This document shows, piece by piece, positions 48,059 to 60,678 of a stretch of 64,000 nt of DNA. A program made the position numbers and the translations under genes. How positions within the stretch are numbered: position 1 is the stretch's first letter; every line of letters begins with the position of its first letter. Source of the stretch: Sphagnum magellanicum (lineage: Eukaryota; Streptophyta; Sphagnopsida; Sphagnales; Sphagnaceae). Location of the stretch: NCBI GenBank assembly GCA_021904315.1, contig CM038918.1, positions 3,673,349 to 3,737,348 of the forward strand, read 5' to 3'. The notes under the pieces are model-generated. The model saw nothing but the letters and a program-made list of their open reading frames with translations, did no database searches and was not told the origin of the DNA.

Positions 48059-48639
48059 CTGTAATCAATCAAGCTCAGCAGCAGTGTATAGCATTACACT
48101 GCAGACACCAACCATAATCAAGCAGCTCCAAATCACTTTCTGAGTTGACATTAGAGTAGAGATATAGATAGACAACAAATACATGCTTATGACATTATAC
48201 CACCATACATTGTCATACAGTACCCAAGAGTACCGCATGTACTACTGAAGGTATTAATCTTCAGCACCTCCATCATCCACCAGTTCATCACATCATCAGT
48301 ATATTAGACACTCCAATCTCAGAATTTTAGACTGGAATGTTCAGTACTCTCAATCAAGAATCTCTTGGACTGAGAAATTAGTCTCTCAGTTCGTATGAAT
48401 CTTCCTTGATCAATGTTTAGCAAAAGCTTGTTGATGATGATAGCCTGGAAATTTAATGCATTGCCCATTCTGGACAATATGATCTCAAACAAAGAGAGGC
48501 AAAAAGTCGTAATCAATCTGTAGGAAGGGTTTCTTGATAATTTGGAAGATGGGTATACACTTGTTGACTGTGGCAGATCAAAGAGATGAGAGAAGAATAG
48601 TTAGTTACCTCTGAATGTGCACTCACCAACGGTCCTTTC
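48059..48639. other. No supported gene
   Basis: Probably intron or flank of the coatomer fragment. A 65-codon minus-strand frame (48516-48319) matches no family I know. Confidence 0.35.
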
Positions 48640-50585
48640 TGTGTTTGTTTGGTAATTTGAGGTGGATGTGTAATCTCAATGGAGAACTAGAGATTTATTT
48701 TTTTTTCAAGTTATTAAGGTCCTTTAAAACACATGCATGTGCATCGGTCCAAGGCCATCGAAAACATTTAGTGGCCTCAAATTCAAACCTCCCAACCCAA
48801 GTTCTTTCATTGAACCCTATGAAAGTCACATGAGGCCTTAAAGGAGGGCTAATTTTAGAATAATTCATGTACATCATATTGATACAATTTCATTGGTGAA
48901 GACATAATGATTCTTGAGGTTCTAAATCCTCAGGGTTTATTTCATGGGTTTTAGGAGTTTGAACATGTGATTTCTTGAGAAGAAAGGGAAGAGAATTCTT
49001 CAATTGCATTTGAAAGAATTTTTCATTGTTGATGGTAAATACAGAATTTTTATCCTATATTTTGATTTAAATTTGAATTAAAACATATCATAAAATTAAT
49101 ACTAATAAAATCTACTCATTCAGACCTACTCATCTAGTTTCAGAATTAAAATCTAGTCATAAAAGTATGAGAAAAACATTAAAATAACAAATCTAATTAT
49201 AAAATTGAAGTTTTTTCAAAAAACAAAGTGCTTTTGTTTCATACTTCCTCAAAACTCAATGTTTTACTATTTAAACTCAATGTTCTACTATCCATGATCT
49301 CTTCTTCTTCCAAGATATAATCATTTTCAAAAGAAAACAACCCTATGATTTATTCAAATTCAAATGAAAACAAAAATTATGTAATTTAGCTAATAATTTT
49401 TTAAATAATAACTAAATAAATAAAAATATATTAACTAATTATTATTATAAATAATTACTCTTTTAACATTACCCCACTCGCACTTTGAACTACGTCTTGA
49501 AATTCAGAATCAAAATATGTTAAAAAAGCTAAATTTAATACCATTTCTGATCCTATGAGTATGCTATGCAATTATGAACTATTTTAAACGTATTTCAGAT
49601 GTAGCTAGTTCTCTTTGTTGAATGTTTTGGTATATCAGCTTAAATTATATCAAATGTTTGTTGTGTTGCTAGCTAGATATAAGTGATCTGAATATGTGAC
49701 ATGTGATATCAATGTTTGTTACATCTTTCAATGCTTGGGCTAGCTTGTGTACCACTCTTTTGCAATTCAGGTACAGTAGGATCTGTCTGCCAGTTTCTCA
49801 AAAATGGGGGTAAAGTTCTAGATACATCATTTCAGAGTTAGGTCTCCCAGTAAATTTACTGATTTTGTAGTCATGAAGAACTAGCCAGTTTTTTCCTTTC
49901 TATATTTTGGTGACTCCTCAGGCATAATTTTGTGTTGGACCTTACGACCTTGTAAGATACCAGTCAATTCGTCAACAGGACCGGATTTTACAACTTTGTA
50001 AGGTACCGGTTTTCAAAAAAAAACAAGCCGGTTCTTCATGCTGGAGAAGGGTCTGCTTTCAAGCCCTTCTCCTGTACCTGCAGATGTGCAGTTCTCTTGG
50101 TGTTGTGTTCTTTAGTAAGTATGAAGAATTTATTGACAGAAATGTGCAGGGCCCAATTGGTTGAAAAATGTGCGGGTCTTGCAGGGAGCTCATTGACCGG
50201 AATCTGCAGGGCCCTTTGGATCCAGCAATTGGAAACCTAAGCCAGCTTGAGAGACTGTAAGTGCTATCATTCTATCTTTCAGACCGATCGAGAGATGTTG
50301 TACAAGTATTCTTCCAAATTGCAATTTAGATCTATGTGTAGAACAGACGAAAAAAAACATTGGATTCCAATAGCTCGAAAGGAAAAAAAATTTATGTAAA
50401 CTTGTGATTTGGAAAGCAACTGATTGATAAGTCCCATGCATATGGACTTTTCCCACTAACCAAACTGGTCATTGTTCATCATGCTTGGTCACATTCCTGA
50501 AATAATGTGCAGAGCCATATCAATCCAGGACTTGTTGGGCCGCTCCCATCCACAATTGGACAGCTCCAAAACTTGGTATTACTGG
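48640..50585. repeat. Inner inverted-repeat arm (partner 26760-29705)
   Basis: Mirror image of the B arm: AT-rich non-LRR DNA (48640-49590), then LRR-gene intron 2 through exon 4. On this side the LRR part ends at 50585, where copy B continues through exons 5-7. Confidence 0.85.
50185..50585 (+). pseudogene. LRR receptor-like kinase, truncated copy C (exons 3-4)
   Basis: Exon 3 is 50185-50256 (ELIDRNLQGPLDPAIGNLSQ) and exon 4 starts at 50513 after a GTGCAG acceptor. Similarity stops at the end of exon 4: the expected GTAAG donor is replaced by GGTTATAAACAGG, which is unrelated. Nothing else of the gene follows. It lies 1.9 kb upstream of copy D in the same orientation. Confidence 0.85.
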
Positions 50586-51479
50586 TTATAAACAGGTCCT
50601 TGATATCCAAACAAAACTTAGAGATCAATATGATTAGAAATAGTTTTGAATGATTCAGCCTATTGTAGTACAGTGGCAGCTTCAGCACTAATTATGTTAT
50701 TTATAGAAAATTTGCTGAAATTTTCAAAAAAAAATTTCTCAAAATATATAGACTTGAGAAAAAGTAGGGAAATAATGAATCTTTTAGAGGATTCTGGAAT
50801 ATTCTTTTCTTGAAGTGGAGTCTACCTAATTAGTTGATTTTGCGGCAGACATATATGCCCAAGCCACCAAGGTATCACATATAGAGGCAAGTGTAACCTA
50901 GCACCCATGGCAAGTACCAGAGCCGACACTCAAGGGCTCCAAGTTCTTTTCTCGTCTCTAACATCTGCAAGAGACTTGAAGTCACATTCTTTTGTTTGAA
51001 CTATCTCTTCGAACTTCTTGCATTTATCAACACCAAATTTTCTTATGAAGCATTTTGATGAGCTCAAGATAGCATAGCCACTTGTGTTTTTGGACCTAAC
51101 ATGTGTTGTCACCAAATTGAAGGCACTAATTTGAACAATCTCGTTGGCCGATAATTTTTATTTTTTTTGCACCTAGGCACAAGCCTATGACATTATTATA
51201 AAATTCAAGTACTAGTTTACTCAAGTTAACTCCTCAAAAGAATTCAAGACTCCCATTCTAACAATCCCATTGACCATTTGGAATTGTTTTCACCACCAGG
51301 CACAAATCTAATATTCTACAGACGCTGTGTACACTAACATTATAACCCTTGTCTGTACAATATAACGGGGCCCAGTCAACCAGGGCCTACATTGATACCA
51401 TGGTAAAAAGTACAAAGGATAAACTAAAAACCCTGAATATCTTTAGGTTGCTTCCACCCATGGCAAAGATCCAGTCATT
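50586..51479. other. Spacer between copy C and the right arm
   Basis: No gene seen. A TACCATGGTAAAAA segment near 51397 recalls the flank of the foldback-family fragment at 44936. Confidence 0.4.
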
Positions 51480-54400
51480 TTTGGCAACTGAGAACCTCCA
51501 AAACCATTTCTTTTCCAAAACTTTAGTTTCTAGTTTCTCTTTTTGGTGGAATTTTGCCAGCCAAAAAAAAGGCTAAAAAGCCCTTGCCTGCAAATGCACT
51601 AGAAAACTAGTTGCAAGTTGTTACATGGTATGGCACGGCACTGTGGCTGAGGGCTTTATAGTAGGTAAAATTTATGTCAGATTGCTTTTTCTTTTTCCCC
51701 ACAGCTATCATGAGAAATAAAGCGACAAGAACGGTGTCATTTGTTGATGGGTATTCATTCCACTTTTAAGACCTGCTGCAATTTTTCTAGGGTAATTGGA
51801 GGGCACCTTATTTGGTGTGACTTTTCAGGGGGCATTTCACGTATCCAAGTGCTCGTCCGCCTTTCTTTTCCATGATTCCTGGACCAAGTATCTTCAGAAA
51901 AAAACAATTAACAAAATTAAAATTGCAACAGGTCTTTATGCTTGGTAAAGCTAGTGGAGGACACCTAAATTCCCCACACAAGAAGCTTTGTCCGGGCTTG
52001 ACTTTTTGGACTCATGTTGTGTTATTTAGTCAATTTTATACTTACACATACATGCCCCACCTTGTACATTTTTATTTACACGATTTGTCATTGAACCATA
52101 CACGTACAGTAGTTACACTTCCATGACGTATAAATAGATTTGCCTAAGTAAGCCATTTACACTTACACAAAGTGTAAGTCCTCAACCATATATATGCACA
52201 ACACTAGTAGACACCTAGTCATGCTGGGGGGAATTTCCACCATTCCTGGGGTATAAATTGCGGGAGCAGGCCAGGTCCTCTCGTGGGTCAGGTTGCGTGT
52301 GATATACTTCTGCAGTGGCCATTTGTACAAAGGTCAGGCTTGTGGTGCGTGGGGCTTGTGCTTGGCAAAGAAGAAGGCTTAGCAATCAGAGGGGCTTGCG
52401 AGCAACATCCAGTTTGTGTTGCAGGGAGACGGGGTAGTTTGAAACTGGGCTCTTAAAGTGGGGTTGTTGGGATCAGCCAACCGTGCGCTGCAGTATTTGC
52501 TCCTCATGGCACTCTGCAGTATGTCTCATTCCGTTGTTTGTACTACGAAGCTCGTGGTGATGCTGCTAACTTTCCAGTATCTGCTGCTGTTGGGCGTTCT
52601 TTCATTATCCCGTCCGTCAGAGTATAGATTGAATCTTGAAATAAAGACTGGTAACGCTTATAATATTTCCGGGCCGTGTGGCGGCATCTCCTCATTGGAT
52701 ACTCAAGACAGTAAGAATTGAATCTTACGCCTCTATCTTAGTTACCGAGGTCCAAAAGCACACAGCTTAATGTACTTCAGATCTATGCTGACAGAAATTG
52801 CTCACCGCGAGTTCAAGAATAATCGGACTCGTTTTTTGGACTTTGACCTGCGAAGCAGTACTTGCAGCTTGCACACTCGACGTCTTTTTAAGTTTTGTTT
52901 CACTCAAATGGAGTTTAGTCAAAGGTTTTGAAAAGTGGAATGTTTTGTATACATGTGCACTAGTGGACGCACTATTCAGCCTCTACGCTGCATGGAGCAA
53001 CACACCAAACATCCTCACTCAACTACCTCAATGGACACCAAATATCCCATCCAACGATAGCTGCTATAACCCTTGTTACGAAGGATGGTATGGAGTTATG
53101 TGCGATTCTTCTGGGTATTTTGTTATCGCGTTGTGAGTTCATAAATTCCTGACCCACCGTGCCAACCAATGAAATTAGTATACTTGAATGAATTCCACGC
53201 TCTTGTATATTAAAGAAGCACCTGAAGTGAAGAGGTATTTTGAAAATACGCCATGCAATGATGAAATATTTAAAATATATTTCAGATGAAGCTAGTTTCT
53301 CTTTGTTGAATGTTTTGGTATATACTAGCTTAAATCGTGTCAAATGTTTGCTGTGCTGCTAGCTAGATATATGTGATGTGAATATTTGATGTGTGATATG
53401 AAAATTTATTATATCTTTCAATGCTTGGGCTCGCTTGTGTACCACACTTTTGCAATTCAGGTACAGCAGGATCTGTCTGTGAGTTTCTCAAATTTCCTCC
53501 AAAAGTGGGGTTAAAATTCTAGATACATCATTTCAGAGCTAGAACTGCCAGTAAACTTACTGATTTTGTAGTCATGAAGAACTAGCCAGTTTTTTCCTTT
53601 CTATATTTTGGTGACTCCTCAGGCATAATTTTGTGTTGGACCTTACGACCTTGTAAGATGCCAGTCAATTCGTCAACAGGATCTCACAACTTTGTAAGGT
53701 ACCAGTTTTCAAGAAAAAACTAGCCGGTTCTAAAGTAGACCCTTCTCCTGTACCAGCAGATGTGCAGTTGTCTGGGTGTTGTGTTCCTTAGAAAGTATGA
53801 AGAATTTATTGACAGAAATGTGAAGAGCCCAATTGGTTTAAAAATCTGCGGGTCTTGCAGGGAGCTCATTGACCGGAATCTGCAGGGCCCTTTGGATCCA
53901 GCAATTGGAAACCTAAGCCAGCTTGAGATACTGTAAGTGCTATCATTCTATCTTTCAGACAGATCGAGAGATGTTGTACAAGTATTCTTCTAAATTGCAA
54001 TTTAGATCTATGTGTAGAACAGACGAAAAAAAACATTGGATTCCAATAGTTCGAAAGGAAAAATTTCTTTGTGTAAACTTGTGATTTGGAAAGCAACTGA
54101 TTGATAAGTCCCATGCATATGGACTTTTTCCACTAACCAAACTGGTCATCGTTCATCATGCTTGGTCACACCTGAAATCATGTGCAGAACCATATCAAAC
54201 AATCCAGGACTTGTTGGGCCACTCCCATCCACAATTGGACAGCTCCAAAGCTTGGTATTACTGTAAGAACAATTCTTCAACTTCAATTGATTCCTCGTTA
54301 CATGGACCCCCAAATATTCTGCACGTAGCCTGAATTTATGGGGTGAAGGATTTTGCCAGCTCAATTAGAATTTTACGTCCCCTTTGGACTACACAAAGAT

Positions 54401-57400
54401 TTTAGTTACCAGTTACGTTGCTTTTGCTGCTTGTTATTCTCTCACGCTCTGGACTGCATGTGACAGGGATCTTCATAATAACTCTTTGAATGGGACTATA
54501 CCAGTTTTGTCCGGATTAACAAGTTTGAATGAATTGTGAGCTACCAATCATCAATCTCTCTATTGACAGTTGGGCTATGGTTGCAGTGTTTCCAGACAAT
54601 TCAATGACATTATATATGACCATGTCTTCTTTGGATACAGTTCCAGCAAAGTTTCTTTATCTTTACTTTGGGTTGTTGTTTTGTGATTTTATGTCAGGCT
54701 CTTGAATGGCAATGCACCCACAGGACAACTCGCAGATGTCTTCCAAAATCTAGGTAGCATAAACATGACCAACAAAGTAGTGACAGCACTTCAGACCTTG
54801 GATTTGTCCTCAAATCGATTCACGGGTGTCTTCGAAATTCCAACTATCTGCGAAAGGTTCCTGCTTATGCAACAATTGTAAGTGGTTCAATCCTGTACAC
54901 CTTTACGATTCCGAAACATGGGTCTTCGAACAATTCAAAATCAGATTCATGTCATCTGAAATTTGTCTTGCAAATGAGAATTATAGCCAATGCAAATGTC
55001 AACTTATATGTGTAACTTCCATAGTTGACAGTTGACCCTACTATAGCATTTAAGTCTGCACATGAGGAAGTTATACTGTACCAAAGACTTGGAAAGTGCA
55101 AGCCTTGGTTTGATTGATGCAGAAATCTGAGTCCAAATCAACTCAATGGAACTTTGGATTTACGACAATTTTCATCCACTATTGGGGTGTCAGTTTCCAT
55201 GCTTGACCTATCATTCAACAACTTCTCAGGGGATCTTTTAACAATCAACAATTGCAACACTACTAATTTGGCCTGGTTGGGGGTGCTATAAGTGTGCATT
55301 TTCTTCCAAATGTTGTACTATGTGCCAGGCACTAGCTACAACAAATACTTGATTGCTATGGTCATTTTATTTTACGAACAAAATTGAGAATAGTTTTTGA
55401 ATGCAATCTTGCAACTGTTAACTTCAGTTATTCCCACTTAGACTTTGATATTTGAAATTTGGATGGAAATTGCTAGTGTCAATTTAAGGAGTTGCAAATG
55501 GGTAGAGATCCTTCTGCCATAAAAAATTTCATCTATTAGTCTATAAACTGTTGACATTGCGTAAGGGATCTTTGTTGTCTAACAATTTTTGTGGGTGCCT
55601 ATTTCAATGCTAGAAAATAAAATGCATGATGGCAAATATCCTTCTCAAATGTCAATGACTGCAGATTGAATCTTATTGGGTTAAAAAATAGAATACTATA
55701 TTTAAGAATGTCAAGTCAACTGTTTTGTGTGACATTTTGTAGTCTTGCAGGCTATTAAACAATAATCAATTGACTGGAGATTTTCCCAACCTGACATTGG
55801 CAACCAATCTCACCATCTTGTGAGAGTACCTTCAGAACCAAGTTAGCTCTATACTGGCTGATGAATCAAGGAATACTTTAAACACTTCTAGGATTTTTGG
55901 GTCCTCCAACTCACTATGCACCTTAAGAAAGATCGCAAGTACACAGTACTGGAATAATTTTGCAAGGTAATGTCACCTTTCAATTTGAAGGAAGATCTCA
56001 AAAGATGTCCCTGAAGTGTAAATAGCCAACTAGTACAAGGAATCAAATACAAAATAGCTTCCAAGTGTTTGCAATGCAATAGCTGCTATTAAAAGAAACT
56101 TGGAAGGTGTGTTTTAATTAATTCTCTAGGGCAAAAAATCTATGTTCAACTACTTCCAGGTTTCCAAATTTGTTAAATGAGCTAAACACATTGGTTGTGT
56201 AAATCATCATTACTTTGTTGGCATACTGCTTCATAAACTTGTCACCTCTATTCTTTTGTGTTGTGAAGGAACCTCAGTTTTAATAAACTCAGTGGATCAC
56301 TCCCACCTTCAATATGGGCAAGTCCAAGTATCAGTGTTCTCGATCTATCTGAAAACAATTTCTCGAACAACCTTCCAAATCTACCAGTTGTGAATGAGAA
56401 TATATTCATTTGCCCAAAGTCTTTGACAAACTTGTAAGTGACCCTTCAATCTGAATTGATAAATATTCTAGCACAAATATATTAGGGGATCTCTTGTATG
56501 TAACTTGAAGTCGTGTTTGTGATCACCTAGAATCCTTACTCTTGAGATGAGATAAAAATTGACTTTATTGCCCATTTACTGATTGTGTTTTGTCTAAGGA
56601 ATTGTCATTAGCTTGTGATTGCGGGGTAGATTGTGGTTTTTATTGCCAACCTTTAGAAGTGTAAACTAATTAAGGTTTTGCAAGTCAATATTCATGCTAG
56701 AAAAACAAGTCTCTTTTTTAAACCATCAACTTTGACCGAATAGTCATGTGTATATGTACTACCTTTCCTTTTGCTTCACACAAAAACCTATATAATTAGA
56801 ATTAGCTTGAAAATGATTATTTATTCCAAATTCTGAATCCCCACAAATTATGTTATGTTCTTATTTGGGTTTCGATATGTAAAGTCGATTATAATTCCTA
56901 GCTTATGAATCTGCCTCCCTTTGCTTCATGCAGGAACCTGGCAGGAAATGCTCTCGATGGTTCATTTCCATCTGAGCTCCTCAACTGCTCAACAAAACTA
57001 CAAGTAATGTGAGTATTAAAAAAAATGGAAAAATGTTATTCTACTACAAAAGTCTTAACAATTTTGTCAATGTTGGTTTGTTGCATGGATGGAGTTTGAT
57101 TTAAGGAGGACATTTTTCTCCTCTAAAAACTTCCAAATCCAAATTATATCTTTAAATCGAGTGATCAAGTTTGTGGAGTAAAATTCACAAAACCATCAAA
57201 CTTATCTTGGATTAAGTTTAAGAGGATTCAAGCTCTACATTGACATTGTCATTGGGTGTTCAATTTTCTATGTAGAAACTGTGATGGTAATGCCTTCAGT
57301 GGAGCTCTAAACATGAATGTGAATACATCAGCCTCGTGGGGGGAGCTTTCAATGGTGAAGAACGATATAAGTGAACTTATACCATCTTGGGAAAGTGGGA

Positions 57401-59180
57401 TATATTCACCAGTTCTGTAAGTATCCAACCTATAATCATTTAAAATGCAAATGTCATTATAAATCAAAGTATATATGCAAGTTGTTAATAGTTCATTGAT
57501 AATGTGGTTATGGGTTCATTTCCCTCACAGGCTTGGAGGAATCCAATTTGCAAGGCCATATCTAATGGCTGTCCAAATAATGAATTTATCGTATATGACA
57601 ATCCAAGTCAAAATGAATTTTATCCCCAACTGAATTGTCGTTATAATTCATCCCAACCATTTATTATTTGAGGTGAGTTCTAGACCAGCTTCCACACCTC
57701 TACAAAAATTCAAGATGTTGAACATAAAAACATATGTCTTATTAAACAATGTGGATAATAGTTGACAGCCATGGATTATAGGAAAATGAATTAAAGTAAA
57801 AGAAAGTCATGCAGGTTTAAGCTTTCATGAGTTATATGTATCTAAGTCATTGGTGCATCAAGAAATTTCCCACAAGTAGTTAATTGTTTGATAATTGTTG
57901 GCACATAATTGGGTTTCACAAATTATCACGACCACTGAAATAAGGGATATTAGTTGTTTAGTTGAATCTTGGTATGTATACTACCTTGGCACCTTCAACA
58001 CATATCTGTTGAATAACTAAATAATGTGAAATTTTCATTTCGACATATGGAATATTCTTGAAGATTCAATATTTTCCTCACAAATTTTTATTATTTGAAC
58101 AAAAAGAGCTAAAAATTTCAACATTTCTGAAAATAGTATATAATCAGTGTTGAAGCTGCCAAGGTAGTAGGGTATTTGAATACTTGGCATTTAAATGGTA
58201 CGCCAAGTTCAAATGAAACATTGGAAGGTTAAATTGAAATTTTCAAATATGTTGGGTAAGAATAGACTAGAACTTCACTTCAGTTTGATTCCACCATTTG
58301 TACCACCACCGCCATCACCCAAGTTGTTTTGACCGAAGGTAGTTGTGGGTTCATCCACAACTAGGGCATTCTAATGTTGCATATACTATAGCCCACCCAA
58401 AAAGGGTCAGTAAAGAACCTGTGGTTGAAAACCTTGGGGGAAGGTCAGACAATTGTGTTGCCTTGAGTGTGGTAACTTTAGAAAATGATCACTTTCCCGA
58501 GGGGGTAATAATCATATATGCTTTATTTTGCATTTTGGGCCATTCATTAAGGGGCAAATAGGAGTTTTGTTTATCGGGTTTTTTCTTCTTTTTCATATAA
58601 TCCATTTGGTATATTAATCCTATTTTATAATGTTAAAAAGTTGAATATTGTGAAGGAAATAAAAACAAGGATAATATGCAAATTTTGTAAACCAAATATG
58701 ATTAAATGCTTTTCATGTAAGGTCTGCTAGTTCATAGCTTCCAAAAGGTCAAATGTATAATCGTTTAATAATGAATTGAATGGGGAAGTCAGGTTTGATT
58801 TACTGGTCAAAATGTCAGTCTATCGTTTATTATGTAATGTGAAAAAACTTCTCCTATTTTCATTAAATATAATCTAATTTTCATTCATATGTGTATTAAT
58901 AAATTATTTTTCTCAATTTTATTGAAATATATATTCTTCATGTCATCAAGTACACACTTTTATATGTGTTGTTATGGCTTTTGACTTAGATATTCACAGT
59001 TCCCACAAAGCTGTTTGGATATTATCAACAACATTGCCATTTTCATTTGCCATTATTTGTGGATTCATACTTTGGAAATATTATATGCAAACATTAGTTT
59101 TCCGAAAAACCAAAAAGGGTATGTTTTCAATTCTTTCATTTTATGAGTACAAAATGTTGGGTTTTTAATTAAGGCATATA
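51480..59180. repeat. Right arm of the large inverted duplication (partner 1-6240)
   Basis: Contains the upstream region, exons 1-13 and introns of copy D, mirrored relative to copy A. The outer boundary on this side is set only by the window limit of the left arm: kinase exons 14-15 at 59886-60544 would pair with DNA left of base 1. Confidence 0.9.
52121..52260 (+). promoter_or_regulatory. Conserved upstream block of copy D with TATA candidates
   Basis: TGACGTATAAATA (TATA at 52129-52136), the 7-bp inverted repeat CTTACACAAAGTGTAAG (52162-52178) and a second TATAAAT (52252-52258). The first two are conserved in copy A; the third is not. Which one is used cannot be told from sequence. Confidence 0.4.
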
Positions 59181-60544
59181 TAATCAAAAGGTTATATTTT
59201 ATGACATTAAAAATTGAAAGATTGATTAATACTATTGCATTCAGCATATGTTTGGGATGTTGAAAGGATTGGATTTTATTTACTTTCAATAAATTTTTAA
59301 TCCATTTGAAGGCATTTCTGCATATTACAAATTGCATATTTGAAATAAGATCTGCCCATTTAAAAATTGGTGTTTGTTGCCACATGGTGCCAGTTTTGAG
59401 AGAATAACAAGGCCCGAACCCAACATTCACACCAAAGACATTACATGCATTCCCAAATTCTAAACATGATGCATGATATTGGTGTGTTATTGATCATATG
59501 TTAGCCAACATTTAAAATTGAAGTTATTAATCTGATTCATATGTAAATTTAAAAATTTGATCATCACATCTGTGAATTTTATTTTCACATTCATAATTTA
59601 TTTTTTAAAAGTCCCCTCTGCACTAGGAATTCTAGATAATGATTGGATGAAGTAATTATTTTATATTTCTTGAATTTAATTACATGTAATTCATGGTTTG
59701 AAGTTTAAATGTTGTTGGATGGGCCACCTTGAACGTATTATAGTTGGCATGACTTTGGATAGTAAAATCTGACCCAATTATTTGATAATATTTGAAATGG
59801 TAACTTAAAATGTGATTTAGATAATAAGTATTCATCAATATGTTATGAATTATTGATGTGATTTGAAAAAGTGATGTCCTTGTAGAAATTGCGAAACTAG
59901 AAGTGCAACCTATATTATATACATATAATGAGTTGAGGGCCATCACAAACAACTTTCATGGTGACAATGAGCTTGGGAAAGGAAGCTTTGGTGTTGTTTA
60001 CAAGATGAATATTTACACATTCACTTTTTTTTCTTTTTTTTTTCATATGCTTCCACAATATCTAGATGCATAATATCTATTCAAATATTTTATTGCCTAC
60101 ATGTTATATTAAGTTTTGTGGTTCAATTTTTGCATGTATATTTATTTTTAGCATCTATTTTTTCAAAAAATAAATAAGACAATTTTGACATCCTAAAAAA
60201 TTAGTTGTCAAAATCACATCCTCATTTTCAAATTAAAATTCTCTCGTTAGTTTATAAATGTCAACTATACATGGAAGTTTTTCTTCTACTTTGAACAATT
60301 TAACACTTACATTCAATTGTTTTGTAGGGAACTTTTCCAGATGGGAGACATGTGGCTGTGAAATGTATGAAGAATTCTCCAAAAGGGGTTGCTGAATTTT
60401 TAAATGAAGTTAAGGCCATCACTGGCATCAGTCACAAAAACCTAGTGAAGCTGAAAGGGTATTGTCTGTGAGATAAAAACGTTATTCTTGTGTATGAATA
60501 TGTTAAAAACAAAGATCTTCGGGAAGCTTTATTCAAGCATAAAG
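52506..60544 (+). pseudogene. LRR receptor-like kinase, copy D (15 exons, decayed)
   Basis: Exons: 52506-52710, 52964-53132, 53861-53932, 54188-54262, 54467-54535, 54698-54877, 55123-55287, 55751-55819, 56269-56433, 56934-57008, 57276-57416, 57531-57672, 58990-59118, 59886-60004, 60328-60544. ATG 52506 opens a hydrophobic leader. The first splice makes TQDMDALFSLYAAW, the LRR N-cap. LRR exons follow (for example NNPGLVGPLPSTIGQLQSL), then a Cys-containing exon and the membrane helix. Damage relative to A: donor GTAAGT is ATAAGT after exon 7; exon 12 has lost one G (GGAGGAATCC) and has TGA where A has CGA; the exon 14 donor is AT; exon 15 has a TGA. The gene stops after kinase subdomain V. Introns of 1.3 kb (57673-58989) and 0.8 kb precede exons 13 and 14. 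Confidence 0.85.
59886..60544 (+). pseudogene. Kinase-domain exons of copy D (subdomains I-V only)
   Basis: Exon 59886-60004 gives ILYTYNELRAITNNF and the glycine loop NELGKGSFGVVYK. Exon 60328-60544 gives VAVKCMKN (the ATP-binding Lys), FLNEVKAI (the paired Glu) and HKNLVKLKGYC, then TGA at 60469-60471 where Arg is usual, and VILVYEYVKNKDL (hinge region). The catalytic loop (HRD), DFG and activation segment are absent: after 60545 only intron-like DNA and a short duplicate of this exon remain before the hAT element. Confidence 0.85.
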
Positions 60545-60637
60545 GTACAACATGGTTTAAACCTAGACCATACAAAATGATGCAAAATGACATGATGTTT
60601 CCAATTATTTGCATGCCAAGTCAACTGAATTTCACAT

Positions 60638-60678
60638 TTTCCAAAAGGGGTTCCTAGATTTTTAAATGAAGTAAAGGC
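60638..60678 (+). repeat. Short duplicate of the kinase exon at the hAT boundary
   Basis: CCAAAAGGGGTTCCTAGATT and TTTAAATGAAGTAAAGG closely repeat about 60379-60416 of exon 15. The copy ends exactly where the transposon end begins. The kinase sequence does not resume on the other side of the transposon. Confidence 0.75.

Noticed and set aside
53460-53530. Possible extra LRR exon after TTTGCAATTCAG in intron 2 of copy D
   Set aside because: The frame does not give an LRR, and splicing exon 2 directly to 53861 restores a correct Leu codon and LRR register.
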